Of a stretch of 64,000 nucleotides of DNA, positions 26,743-35,629 are shown piece after piece. Source of the DNA: Nostoc edaphicum CCNP1411 (GTDB taxonomy: Bacteria; Cyanobacteriota; Cyanobacteriia; Cyanobacteriales; Nostocaceae); NCBI RefSeq assembly GCF_014023275.1, contig NZ_CP054698.1, positions 7,525,001 to 7,589,000 of the forward strand, given 5' to 3'. A program made the position numbers and the translations under genes. The notes under the pieces were generated by a model. That model was not told where the DNA came from. It saw only the letters and a list, made by a program, of their open reading frames with translations, and did not search any database. How positions within the stretch are numbered: position 1 is the first letter of the stretch; the number at the start of each line of letters is the position of its first letter.

Positions 26743-26927
26743 CCCTCTTCTGTCACTCTCCGAAAACATTTGCCTTTTCTAAAATCTAGAGCTTTTGTAT
26801 AACAAGCGATTGCGCGATTATTTTCTAATAACAAATACAAGTCCTATTTTTTTCTAATAGTATAGCTTGTATTGATTGCCTCATGAGGCTTCTAGCGATC
26901 ACTTTCCCGGAAAGTGACAGAAGAGGG
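26743..26927. mobile_element. 185-bp MITE, copy 1
   Basis: Ends are ccctcttctgtcactctccg and the near-complement cggaaagtgacagaagaggg (20-bp terminal inverted repeats, one mismatch). It is flanked by TTAT on both sides, suggesting a 4-bp target duplication. It has no coding capacity. The sequence appears identical to copies 2 and 3. Confidence 0.88.
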
Positions 26928-27024
26928 TTATAGCGGTTCCCGATCTAGTGAGGTACGTTTTTAAAGCTATTAACCTTGGTGAGCAAGATTTGGGTGTACC
27001 TCAGTTGCCTGGGAAACGCTATAA
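26928..27024. mobile_element. 97-bp inverted-repeat element between MITE copies
   Basis: TTATAGCGGTTCCC at the left mirrors GGGAAACGCTATAA at the right, with an inner pair tgaggtac / gtacctca. It lies exactly between the 185-bp elements, so one family has inserted next to or into the other. Confidence 0.75.
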
Positions 27025-27209
27025 CCCTCTTCTGTCACTCTCCGAAAACATTTGCCTTTTCTAAAATCTAGAGCTTTTGTATAACAAGCGATTGCGCGAT
27101 TATTTTCTAATAACAAATACAAGTCCTATTTTTTTCTAATAGTATAGCTTGTATTGATTGCCTCATGAGGCTTCTAGCGATCACTTTCCCGGAAAGTGAC
27201 AGAAGAGGG
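27025..27209. mobile_element. 185-bp MITE, copy 2
   Basis: Same element as at 26743, same orientation, flanked by ATAA on both sides. The right ATAA is also the left flank of copy 3. Confidence 0.88.
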
Positions 27210-27213
27210 ATAA

Positions 27214-27398
27214 CCCTCTTCTGTCACTCTCCGAAAACATTTGCCTTTTCTAAAATCTAGAGCTTTTGTATAACAAGCGATTGCGCGATTATTTTCTAAT
27301 AACAAATACAAGTCCTATTTTTTTCTAATAGTATAGCTTGTATTGATTGCCTCATGAGGCTTCTAGCGATCACTTTCCCGGAAAGTGACAGAAGAGGG
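27214..27398. mobile_element. 185-bp MITE, copy 3 (tandem with copy 2)
   Basis: Third copy of the element, directly following copy 2 across a single shared ATAA, and followed by ATAA. The tandem arrangement suggests either insertion next to an existing end or duplication by recombination. Confidence 0.88.
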
Positions 27399-27470
27399 AT
27401 AACATCTGATTTTAATTCTACATCTTGTAACTCTCTTACTTACAAAATGCTAGATTTTATATAATTTTAG

Positions 27471-27501
27471 ATATTCCTAATTATTAATAGATTAGGAATA
27501 T
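27471..27501. promoter_or_regulatory. 11-bp perfect dyad, candidate operator upstream of the sulfur-transport genes
   Basis: ATATTCCTAAT and ATTAGGAATAT are perfect reverse complements separated by nine bases, 350 bp upstream of the SsuA-like gene. The AT-rich context 27400-27851 holds no gene. An operator for a sulfur regulator is possible but unproven; a small palindromic repeat is the alternative. Confidence 0.3.
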
Positions 27502-27851
27502 TTATGTTTACCAAATTAATTTATCAATATTTCATTTATTCTGGCTAAATAGAATATTAACTATTTTTCGATTGATATACAAAAATTTTAAATTTAGTCG
27601 CGGAAAACACTACAATTTTAAAATTGTAAGTTCTATCATATTTTATCTAATAAAACTAATTTTTCAAGACTTACGCCAAATACCTCTCAAACTCTTATTA
27701 CTCTGCGTTGTCTATGGTTCGATTTTCCTTTATAACTGTGGAACTCCTATTTTTGTAAGAAAGTTCGATATTTAATTTGAGCTATAACTTTTTTTTACAT
27801 ATAACCTAGATTTTAAATTCGGACAAAAATGCTAAGAGGCAAAGTAAAAAT

Positions 27852-28937
27852 ATGGTCACTCGATTGATAAATCAGTTTTTAGACGCTATCAAGAAAAGAA
27901 GCTTATTTCGACATCACGATATTAAAACTTTTATTCTATTCTTTGTTATTGGTATAGGTTTTAGTTTAGCGATCGCTTCTTGTACTCCTAGTAATTCCGC
28001 TGATGCACCCGCACAACAACCCCAAGTACCCAAGCTAACAGTGCTGAAAATGGGACATCAAAAAGGAATGGCATTGCTAAATATTATCAAAGCGCAAGGA
28101 AGTTTAGAAAAGCGCTTACAACCCTTGGGTATTTCTGTCACCTGGAATGAATTTTCCTCTACAGCACCTCTGTTGGATGGGATGGGTGCAGGTGCGATCG
28201 TTTTTGGTGGCGGTGGCGGTACAGGAAGCGTCTTTGCTCAAGCAGGAGATAAATCATTTGTCAGAGTTGCAGCCGGTACAGGTAGCACTAGAGGTTCAGC
28301 TATTTTAGTCCAAGAAAATTCACCGATTAAGACTCTTTCTGATTTAAAAGGTAAGAAAGTTGCTTTTGCAAAAGGTTCTGGTCAGCACTATATTATTGTG
28401 CGTGCTTTAGAGAAAGTAGGTTTGAAATTTAGCGATATTAAACCTCTTTACCTGACACCAGCTGAGGCTTTACCAGCGTTTGATCGTGGTGATATTGATG
28501 CATGGTTAATTTGGGACCCTTATACTGCTGAAGCTGAACGTAAACTTCGCACTCGTCTATTGGCAGATAATAGCACTGTATTTGGAGACAAAGCTCCACT
28601 AGAAAGCCCAAGCTTTTATTATGCTGCTCCAGATTTTGTGCGCGATTATCCAGATATTCTCAAGACAATTTTGCAAGAGCTAGAAAAGGCTGGTGCTTGG
28701 TCTAGAGACAATTATCAGGATTCAGCCAAACTCCTTTCTAAGCTGTATAAAATTGATTTGAAAACAATGGAAACTGTAGAAGAACGTGGTGGTAAACGTG
28801 AGGTGTTACCTGTAACAGATGAGGTTTTGAGTGGATTGCAACGTATGGCAGATACCTTCTATGAACTCAAAATCATTCCTAAAAAAATTGATGTCAAAGA
28901 TAAAAATTACAACTGGTTTTCTGAACAAAAGTGGTAA
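27852..28937 (+). CDS. SsuA-like aliphatic sulfonate/nitrate-type ABC substrate-binding lipoprotein
   Basis: A 361-residue periplasmic binding lipoprotein. The N-terminus has a basic region, a hydrophobic segment (about 26-42) and lipobox LAIASC with the Cys near 44. The mature part shows the NMT1/SsuA fold: VLKMGHQKGMALLNIIKAQG, SDLKGKKVAFAKGSGQHYII, DIDAWLIWDPYTAEAERK. By homology it delivers sulfonates or taurine-like compounds. No SsuB or SsuC gene is adjacent, so its permease must be encoded elsewhere or shared. It starts the transporter part of the organosulfur island. Confidence 0.82.
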   Translation: MVTRLINQFLDAIKKRSLFRHHDIKTFILFFVIGIGFSLAIASCTPSNSADAPAQQPQVPKLTVLKMGHQKGMALLNIIKAQGSLEKRLQPLGISVTWNEFSSTAPLLDGMGAGAIVFGGGGGTGSVFAQAGDKSFVRVAAGTGSTRGSAILVQENSPIKTLSDLKGKKVAFAKGSGQHYIIVRALEKVGLKFSDIKPLYLTPAEALPAFDRGDIDAWLIWDPYTAEAERKLRTRLLADNSTVFGDKAPLESPSFYYAAPDFVRDYPDILKTILQELEKAGAWSRDNYQDSAKLLSKLYKIDLKTMETVEERGGKREVLPVTDEVLSGLQRMADTFYELKIIPKKIDVKDKNYNWFSEQKW

Positions 28938-29015
28938 ATCTAGATAACTCGTAATTCGTAATTAATAAAAAATGAATTTCTGCTCACATTTTTGTTTATT
29001 AGATTAGGCGATCAC

Positions 29016-29909
29016 ATGAAAATTTCCATCAATATTAACCGTCGATTGTTTTTAATAGCATTTATATCATTTGCGGCTTCTACAGTATTTTCTAGCTGTA
29101 GTTCACCTCAAAATAATTCTGCTGCTAATACAACTACCAATCCATCAGTAGCCCCAGTTGGGAATGCATCTACAGCTGGAGCTAAAGAGAAAATCAAAGT
29201 TGGTGTAACGCCAGTTCCAGCCGGAGAAATTTTAGATTTTGTCAAAAAGAATTTAGCAGATGAAGCTGGGCTAGATATCGAAATAGTTACTTTTAATGAC
29301 TTTGTACAGAATAACACTGCTTTAAAAGATGGAGTAATTGATGCCAATTATTTCCAACATATTCCTTTTATGGAGGACTATGGTAAGAAACATAATTTCG
29401 AGATGTATGCCTTTACTCCCCAAATTCACTTGAATCCAGTAGGTATTTTTTCTAAAAAATATAAGTCTATTAAGGATGTGCCAAATAAAGCCCTAGTCAG
29501 CATTCCTGATGATGTTAGTAATGCCCATCGTGCTTTAAAAGTGTTGGAAGAATCAGGCTTAATCAAACTCAAGCCAAATGTCCGTCCTGTGAGTCCTAAA
29601 GATATTATTGGAAATCCCAAGAATATCCAAATTAAAGAGATACCAGGAGCGCAAGCAATTCCTACTCTTCCTGATGTTGACTTAGCAGGAGTTACAGGTA
29701 ATTGGATTGTCCAAGCTGGATTAAAAACTGATAAAGATGCCTTAGCATTGGAGTCAGCTAACGACCCAATTTATGCTGTTACCGTCACAACATTAAAAGG
29801 CAAAGAAACCGATCCCAGAATTCAAAAACTGTATAAGTTGTTGCGTGATGATAAAGTCAAGGAATTTATGAAAGATAAATATCAAGGGGCAGTACTTCCC
29901 ATTCCTTAA
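29016..29909 (+). CDS. metQ: MetQ/NlpA-family methionine-binding lipoprotein (copy 1)
   Basis: A 297-residue lipoprotein of the D-/L-methionine ABC system. ATG 29016 is preferred; an in-frame TTG at 28992 would add eight residues. Lipobox FSSCSS follows a hydrophobic segment (about 10-28). The NlpA core is evident: IKVGVTPVPAGEILDFVK, DANYFQHIPFMEDY, ALVSIPDDVSNAHRALKVLE, DVDLAGVTGNWIVQAGL. It immediately precedes metN, 39 bp away. Confidence 0.88.
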   Translation: MKISININRRLFLIAFISFAASTVFSSCSSPQNNSAANTTTNPSVAPVGNASTAGAKEKIKVGVTPVPAGEILDFVKKNLADEAGLDIEIVTFNDFVQNNTALKDGVIDANYFQHIPFMEDYGKKHNFEMYAFTPQIHLNPVGIFSKKYKSIKDVPNKALVSIPDDVSNAHRALKVLEESGLIKLKPNVRPVSPKDIIGNPKNIQIKEIPGAQAIPTLPDVDLAGVTGNWIVQAGLKTDKDALALESANDPIYAVTVTTLKGKETDPRIQKLYKLLRDDKVKEFMKDKYQGAVLPIP

Positions 29910-29948
29910 AAAGTTGTTAGTAATAATTTATTGTGGAGAAATTCTGAG

Positions 29949-30926
29949 ATGATTGGATTTACCGATGTCCGCAAAGTTTATAATCAAGACAGCCAAAAGA
30001 CTATAGCTTTAGATGGAGTTAGTCTTCTGGTAAAACCAGGAGAAATTTTTGGTGTTTTAGGTCAAAGTGGTGCAGGTAAAAGTACTTTAATTCGTTGTGT
30101 TAATCAGTTAGAAAAACCTACATCGGGTTCAGTTGTAGTTGATGGACAGGAGATGACAAAACTTTCTGGAGATAAGTTACGTCAAGCTCGTCAACACATT
30201 GGCATGATTTTTCAACATTTCAATTTACTTAATTGCAGAACTGTCGCGGAAAACATTGCTTTTCCTCTAGAAGTGATGGGTTACAGTAGACTGAAACGCC
30301 GGACTAAAGTGGAAGAATTAATTTCACTTGTTGGGTTGACAGGTAAGGCTGATGCTTATCCGGCACAACTTTCTGGTGGTCAAAAGCAACGGGTAGGTAT
30401 TGCTAGGGCTTTGGCTGGAGAACCAAAAGTTTTACTTTCTGATGAAGCGACATCAGCACTTGATCCGCAAACTACGAGGTCAATTTTAGATTTATTGCGC
30501 GACTTGAACAAGCGTATGGGTTTAACAATCTTGCTGATTACCCATGAAATGGCTGTAGTCAAGCAAATCTGCGATAGTGTCGCTATACTCAATGCTGGCA
30601 AGATTGTGGAAAAGGGATATGTTAGTGATTTAATCGCCAAGCCAGAATCATTTCTAGCGCAGGAATTTTTTCCCCATCGCAATGGTTATAAACCAAAGCC
30701 TGGTGCAGTTATTGCCACGATCGCCTTTGCAGGAGAACAAGCTAGTCAACCCATTTTCGCCACCCTAGCCCGTAATTTTGATGTGGATATCAATATCCTC
30801 AGTGGGAGTGTGGAAACAGTAGGCGATCGCCGAGTTGGTCAGTTTCACGTTGAATTAGAAGGTCAAAAGGTAACTCAAGCTTTGAAATATTTACACGAAG
30901 CAGAATTTGAAGTACAGGTGCATTGA
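29949..30926 (+). CDS. metN: MetN methionine ABC transporter ATPase with NIL domain
   Basis: A 325-residue ATPase energising methionine import. Walker A GQSGAGKST (about 38-46), signature LSGGQKQRVGIARAL (about 140-154), Walker B VLLSDEATSALDP and a C-terminal NIL regulatory domain (about 250-325) that senses methionine in characterised homologues. The ATG at 29949 is preferred over the TTG at 29931; GGAGA lies at 29936-29940. The usual partner metI (permease) is not found next to it or anywhere in this window. Confidence 0.9.
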   Translation: MIGFTDVRKVYNQDSQKTIALDGVSLLVKPGEIFGVLGQSGAGKSTLIRCVNQLEKPTSGSVVVDGQEMTKLSGDKLRQARQHIGMIFQHFNLLNCRTVAENIAFPLEVMGYSRLKRRTKVEELISLVGLTGKADAYPAQLSGGQKQRVGIARALAGEPKVLLSDEATSALDPQTTRSILDLLRDLNKRMGLTILLITHEMAVVKQICDSVAILNAGKIVEKGYVSDLIAKPESFLAQEFFPHRNGYKPKPGAVIATIAFAGEQASQPIFATLARNFDVDINILSGSVETVGDRRVGQFHVELEGQKVTQALKYLHEAEFEVQVH

Positions 30927-31033
30927 GTTGGGGATTGGGGATTGGGAAGAAAATCAATATTAAATCTCACTTTGTTAATTAGAGAATTTCCTTTCTGAAC
31001 TGAATTAAAAATTACGAATTACGAATTATTATC

Positions 31034-31897
31034 ATGTTTTCTCCAAAGTTTAATCGCCGCTATTTTATCCTAACAACAGGATCTGCGATCGCATCTATTC
31101 TTTTCACCAGTTGTACACCAAAACAAAATTCATCTACGGGTCAATTAGTCAGCCAATCAACTAAGACAGAAATTCTAAAAGTTGGTTCTCGAAATAGCGT
31201 TACTGAAGATATTTTAAAGTTCGTTCAAAAAGAACTAGCTCCCAGTCAGGGGTTAGAGTTTCAGATTGTGACAATCAGTGATTCGATAAAGATTAACGAT
31301 GCCCTGAAAAATCGGGAAATTGATGCTAATCTTTTTCAGCATGAACTATTTATGAAGCAAGCAGCCAAAAGACTCAATGCGGATTTCTCCATGCTCAATC
31401 GCAGTTATACTTCCGTATTCGCACTCTATTCAAAACGACTAAAAATAAAATCTGTTGATGAAATTCCTGTAGGCGCAACTATTGGTATTTCTAATGATGA
31501 CAGCAATCAAGATCGTGCCTTGAAATTCCTCAAAAACCTTGGCTTAATTAATCTGAAAGAAAAGTCAGGTGAGTATTTCACATTGCAAGATTTGATTTCT
31601 CATCCGAAAAATCTCCAAATTAAGGAATTAGACAATTATGCCCTTGCGAGAGCGTTGGATGATATCGATTTCGCTGTGGCATATTCATCCTTCCTTCTCC
31701 AAGCAAAGATAAATCTCGCCCCAATTGCGTTAGACGATATTGGGATTGCTGATAAAAAATATGCAACAGGGTTGGCAATTTTGCCAGAAAAAGCAAATGA
31801 CCCCAATATCCAAAAACTAAATAAATTGCTTGTCGATCCCAAATTGAAGGACTTTATCAACACCAACTACAAAGGTACAGTCGTGCCTTCATTCTAA
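31034..31897 (+). CDS. MetQ/NlpA-family binding lipoprotein (copy 2)
   Basis: A 287-residue paralogue of the metQ product. The N-terminus has NRRYFILTTGSAIASILFTSC, combining a twin-Arg-like start and a lipobox Cys near 27. The core shows LKVGSRNSVTEDILKFVQKE, DANLFQHELFMKQAAKRLN, GATIGISNDDSNQDRALKFL and a shared C-terminal DPKLKDFINTNYKGT. It is very similar to the next gene and less so to copy 1, pointing to a local duplication. The start is preceded by the dispersed aattacgaattacgaatta sequence rather than an SD. Confidence 0.82.
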   Translation: MFSPKFNRRYFILTTGSAIASILFTSCTPKQNSSTGQLVSQSTKTEILKVGSRNSVTEDILKFVQKELAPSQGLEFQIVTISDSIKINDALKNREIDANLFQHELFMKQAAKRLNADFSMLNRSYTSVFALYSKRLKIKSVDEIPVGATIGISNDDSNQDRALKFLKNLGLINLKEKSGEYFTLQDLISHPKNLQIKELDNYALARALDDIDFAVAYSSFLLQAKINLAPIALDDIGIADKKYATGLAILPEKANDPNIQKLNKLLVDPKLKDFINTNYKGTVVPSF

Positions 31898-31914
31898 ACT
31901 AGGAAATCATCGAG

Positions 31915-32784
31915 ATGAGCGTTAAAGACAAAGGTTTAACAGGGATAAAACGTCGCTATTTTATACTAGCGATCGCATCTATTCTTTTCGCCAGTTGTAC
32001 ACCAAACCAGAATTCACCAACTAGTCAATTAGTCAGCCAGTCAACCAGTCAGCCAACACCACTAAAAGTAGGTTCTCGAAATAGTACCACTGAAGATGTT
32101 TTAAAATTCATTCAAAAAGAAATAGCTCCCAGCCACGGTTTAGACTTTCAAATTGTTACCATAGCTGACTCAGTGAAGATTAATGATGCTCTCAAAAATG
32201 GGGAAATTGATGCTAACGTTTTCCAGCATGAACCATTTATGAAGCAAGCTGCCAAGAGACTCAATGCAGATTTTGTCATGCTCAATCGCAGTTATACTAC
32301 CCTAAGCGGACTATACTCAAAACGACTAAAAATCAAATCAATCGCTGAAATTCCTGTAGGAGCGACAATCGGTATTTCTAATGATGACAGCAATCAAGAT
32401 CGCGCCTTGAAATTCCTCAAAAATATTAACGTAATCAATTTAAAAGAAAAGTCAGGTGAGTATTTCAGCGTCCAAGATGTGATCAAGCATCCCAAAAATC
32501 TCCAAATTAAGGAATTAGACAATTACGCCCTAGTCAGAGGGTTGGATGATCTCGATTTAGGTGTGATATCTGCATCCTTCCTTGCACAAGCAAAGGTATC
32601 TTTAACCCCCATTGTGATAGACGAGATTGGGATGGCTAACAAAAATTATGCGGTGGGTTTGGCAACTTTGCGATCAAAAGCTAATGAGCCTAATATTCAA
32701 AAACTCAATCAATTACTTGTTGATCCCAAATTGAAGGATTTTATCAACGCCACCTATAAGGGTACGATCGCGCCTGTGTTCTAA
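31915..32784 (+). CDS. MetQ/NlpA-family binding lipoprotein (copy 3)
   Basis: A 289-residue near-duplicate of the preceding gene, which ends 17 bp upstream. KRRYFILAIASILFASC provides the export signal and lipobox. The conserved blocks are FQHEPFMKQAAKRLN, GATIGISNDDSNQDRALKFL and DPKLKDFINATYKGT. Differences concentrate in the ligand-binding half (DDLDLGVISASFLAQAKV against DDIDFAVAYSSFLLQAKI), so the two may bind different thioethers or amino acids. This is inference. Confidence 0.82.
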   Translation: MSVKDKGLTGIKRRYFILAIASILFASCTPNQNSPTSQLVSQSTSQPTPLKVGSRNSTTEDVLKFIQKEIAPSHGLDFQIVTIADSVKINDALKNGEIDANVFQHEPFMKQAAKRLNADFVMLNRSYTTLSGLYSKRLKIKSIAEIPVGATIGISNDDSNQDRALKFLKNINVINLKEKSGEYFSVQDVIKHPKNLQIKELDNYALVRGLDDLDLGVISASFLAQAKVSLTPIVIDEIGMANKNYAVGLATLRSKANEPNIQKLNQLLVDPKLKDFINATYKGTIAPVF

Positions 32785-32882
32785 ACTTAACTTGTTCAAA
32801 TTGATCGTCAATCCGCCTCATCCTGAGAGATTGAGGTTCCAGGGGAGAGCGGCGCGTTTAAAACCATATATACGGAGGGATA

Positions 32883-34217
32883 ATGAGCGGATCGAAACAA
32901 TTAAAACTGGGTGCGTTCATGCGTCCGGTAAGCATACATACAGGCGCTTGGCGATATCCTGGAGCTTTACCTGATGCCAATTTCAACTTCCCAGCGCTGA
33001 AACGATTCATCCAGAAATTAGAGCAGGGCAAGTTTGACGCATTCTTCATGGCTGACCACTTAGCGGTGCTGAATATGCCAATCAACGCCCTAAAGCGCAG
33101 CCATACTGTCACCTCCTTTGAGCCATTTACCCTGCTTTCTGCCCTTGCCAGCGTTACCGAACACATCGGTCTAGTAGCCACCGCTTCGACGACTTATGAC
33201 GAGCCTTTCCACATCGCTCGTCGCTTTGCGTCTCTTGATCATATCAGTGACGGTCGTGCTGGCTGGAACATCGTCACCACATCCAATCCAGATGCAGCGC
33301 TTAACTTTGGATTAGAAGAAGAGGTAGAACATGACGAACGCTACGTGCGGGCTAGGGAATTTTATGATGTCGTAACTGGTCTTTGGGATTCCTTCGCTGA
33401 CGATGCGTTTATTCGGGATGTGGAATCAGGAATTTATTTCGATCCTGAAAAAATTCACGTTTTGGGTCATCAGGGAAAACATCTCTCGGTGCGGGGGCCA
33501 TTGAACATCGCCAGACCTGTCCAGGGTTGGCCGGTGATTGTTCAGGCGGGTGCATCTGAAGCCGGACGGCAATTAGCTGCCGAAACTGCCGAGATGGTGT
33601 TTGCACCTGCTGGTAATTTGGAGGCAGGCAAGGCTTTGTTTGCAGATATTAAAAAGCGGGCGTGGATAATTGGACGTGACCCAGAAAGCATCAAAATTCT
33701 TCCAGGTGCTTTGGTAATCGTGGGCGAAACTGTGGAAGAGGCGATCGCCAAGCGTAAACATTTAGATAGCCTAGTACATTATGACAGTGGCATCGCTAGC
33801 TTGAATGGCGCTCTTGGCTACGACGTTTCCGGCTTCGATCCCAATGGTTTTTTACCAGAAATCCCTGAAACTAACGCCGGACGCAGTTCTAGGGAGCGGA
33901 TAGTAGCCTTGGCGCAACGGGAGAAGTTGACCATTCGCCAGTTGGCTCAACGTGTGGGTAGTTACGGCGGGCTGTCTTTCGTCGGTACGCCTCAAACCAT
34001 CGCTGATGAAATGGAAAAATGGCTGATTGAGGAAGGGTCTGATGGCTTCAACATCATGTTCCCTTTTCTGCCTGAAGGGTTAAATGATTTCGTAGACAAA
34101 GTTATCCCAGAACTCCAATGGCGTGGGATTTTCCGCAAAGACTATGAGGGGAAAACTCTGCGCGAAAATCTGGGACTTGCCCGCCCCGCTAACCGCTTTT
34201 TCAAGTCTGATCGCTAA
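32883..34217 (+). CDS. NtaA/SnaA/DszA-family FMN-dependent monooxygenase
   Basis: A 444-residue flavin monooxygenase of the nitrilotriacetate/dibenzothiophene-sulfone/dimethyl-sulfide type. Hallmarks: GAWRYPGALPDANFNFPA (about 20-37), FDAFFMADHLAV (about 52-63), RFASLDHISDGRAGWNIVTT (about 114-133), PVIVQAGASEAGRQLAAETA (about 217-236) and FVGTPQTIADEMEKW. It needs a partner NADH:FMN reductase, not seen here. ATG 32883 has GGAGGG about eight bases upstream. Wobble bases look more G/C-rich than in the adjacent lipoprotein genes, which may hint at acquisition by transfer. The substrate is probably an organosulfur compound, given the neighbours. Confidence 0.82.
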   Translation: MSGSKQLKLGAFMRPVSIHTGAWRYPGALPDANFNFPALKRFIQKLEQGKFDAFFMADHLAVLNMPINALKRSHTVTSFEPFTLLSALASVTEHIGLVATASTTYDEPFHIARRFASLDHISDGRAGWNIVTTSNPDAALNFGLEEEVEHDERYVRAREFYDVVTGLWDSFADDAFIRDVESGIYFDPEKIHVLGHQGKHLSVRGPLNIARPVQGWPVIVQAGASEAGRQLAAETAEMVFAPAGNLEAGKALFADIKKRAWIIGRDPESIKILPGALVIVGETVEEAIAKRKHLDSLVHYDSGIASLNGALGYDVSGFDPNGFLPEIPETNAGRSSRERIVALAQREKLTIRQLAQRVGSYGGLSFVGTPQTIADEMEKWLIEEGSDGFNIMFPFLPEGLNDFVDKVIPELQWRGIFRKDYEGKTLRENLGLARPANRFFKSDR

Positions 34218-34249
34218 TTTTAGTCATTACCCCCCAAAGGAGGATACAT

Positions 34250-34437
<188 letters not shown>

Positions 34438-34510
34438 AAAGCGATCGCCACTTTAATATATAGCTTGTTGTCGTCAGACATCGCATTGAACAATGGTTGC
34501 TGAAGGGAAG

Positions 34511-34717
34511 TCAGGCAATGTCTACAACCATGCTCCCCCTACGCGCAGCGTGTCCAGTTGTGCCTCTATAGACATCTTCGTAAGTTGGATTCTCAAAGTG
34601 TCCGCCACTGTAACCAACTGCTGTAGAAGTTACACCTTTTAGTTGACGAAATGCTGCTTCAACTTCCCAGAAACAACCTGCTCCAAATATCGCTTTTTGT
34701 AGAGTAGCATTTTGCAT
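34511..34717 (-). pseudogene. msrA: msrA fragment, truncated after the active-site domain start
   Basis: The first 57 or so codons match peptide methionine-S-sulfoxide reductase: [13 protein letters not shown] with the catalytic Cys, [20 protein letters not shown] and VYRGTTGHA. Homology then stops and a palindromic repeat (gctgcgcgtagggggagc) supplies ARRGSM and a nearby stop. MsrA is normally 160-220 residues, so about two thirds are missing. It lies tail to tail with the GST remnant. Confidence 0.8.
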
Positions 34718-34854
34718 ATCTTTGATAATTCTTTTGTGATAACGTTAGAGAAAATTCGTCAAATCAGGCAAATTCTTGAAAAGAAAACGATTTCTTAAAA
34801 TTGCCTGATTTCTACTAAATACGATCATGACAGATTATCCTGATATGAGTCTGA

Positions 34855-34975
34855 TATAGGAATCCGCTTTGATTTCTGAACTGATTTGCGTAGGCAGGGA
34901 ATAGGCAATAGGCAACAGTCAAGAAGGCTTCTTAGTTGTACTGAGTTTTTTCAGAAATCAAATATGAGTCCTATA
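34855..34975. mobile_element. 121-bp MITE-like element with TATAGGA ends (copy 1)
   Basis: The left end tataggaatccgctttgatt and the right end, read in reverse as tataggactcatatttgatt, form 25-bp imperfect terminal repeats. The element is found inverted at 57063-57189. It lies in the non-coding gap between the msrA remnant and the peroxiredoxin-like gene. Confidence 0.7.
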
Positions 34976-35032
34976 TAAAGCTGAGTATTATCTAAGAATT
35001 GGAAAAAATAGTGGAAATCTAAAATCGATATT

Positions 35033-35629
35033 CTAGCTTTTGCCAACTATAGGAATATTTCGTAGAATACTCACAATTTCAATTGGGTCTAACCGTTTAG
35101 TATAATCTGCATCAACAAAAGCATAAATGATTTTTCCGTCTTGAGCAACTACAAATGTAGCTGGGATAGGTAGTTCAAAAGACTCATCTCCATTGTATCT
35201 AGGCAACACATGACCTTTCTCGTTTAATATAGGTCTTAGAGACTCTGGGATTTGAAACACAATCCCAAATTGACGAGCAATATGATTGCTGCGATCGCTC
35301 AATACTTCATAAGTTAGTTCATGTTTTTCTACAGTTGAGATAGTATGGCGAGTAGTTTGAGGTGAAATAGCAATTAGTGATGCTCCTAATGTTTGAATTG
35401 CAGGTAATGCTTGCTGGAGTCCTGCTAGTTCCAAGTTACAGAAAGGACACCAAGAACCTCGGAAGAAGGAAATAACTACAGCCCCACTAGCCAGTAGTTT
35501 TTCTATTTCTACTAATTGACCGAAAGCATTAGGTAGAATGAAATTAGGAATAATATCTCCTACCTTTAAAATTTGGTCAATCATACCAGAATAAACTAGC
35601 TCATTTTTAATAGAGTCTGTAAAATTCAT
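35033..35629 (-). CDS. peroxiredoxin-like (AhpC/TSA superfamily) protein
   Basis: A 198-residue thioredoxin-fold protein with FFRGSWCPFCNLELAGLQ (Cys61 and Cys64), the CxxC form of AhpC/TSA relatives, followed by LIAISPQT and a C-terminal TFVVAQDGKIIYAFVDADY. It probably reduces peroxides or acts as a thiol oxidoreductase in the cytoplasm. No signal peptide was seen. It stands alone on the minus strand, with an SD-like AGGAAA upstream of the start. The specific reductant and substrate cannot be read from sequence. Confidence 0.8.
   Translation of the reverse strand: MNFTDSIKNELVYSGMIDQILKVGDIIPNFILPNAFGQLVEIEKLLASGAVVISFFRGSWCPFCNLELAGLQQALPAIQTLGASLIAISPQTTRHTISTVEKHELTYEVLSDRSNHIARQFGIVFQIPESLRPILNEKGHVLPRYNGDESFELPIPATFVVAQDGKIIYAFVDADYTKRLDPIEIVSILRNIPIVGKS

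Noticed and set aside
26743..27398. CRISPR array, because of three regularly repeated units
   Set aside because: Units are 185 bp with terminal inverted repeats, and there are no short unique spacers or cas genes.
27572..27775. 67-codon frame upstream of the SsuA-like gene
   Set aside because: The second half resembles a dispersed gacttacgccaaat / ctctgcgt type repeat and no SD is visible.
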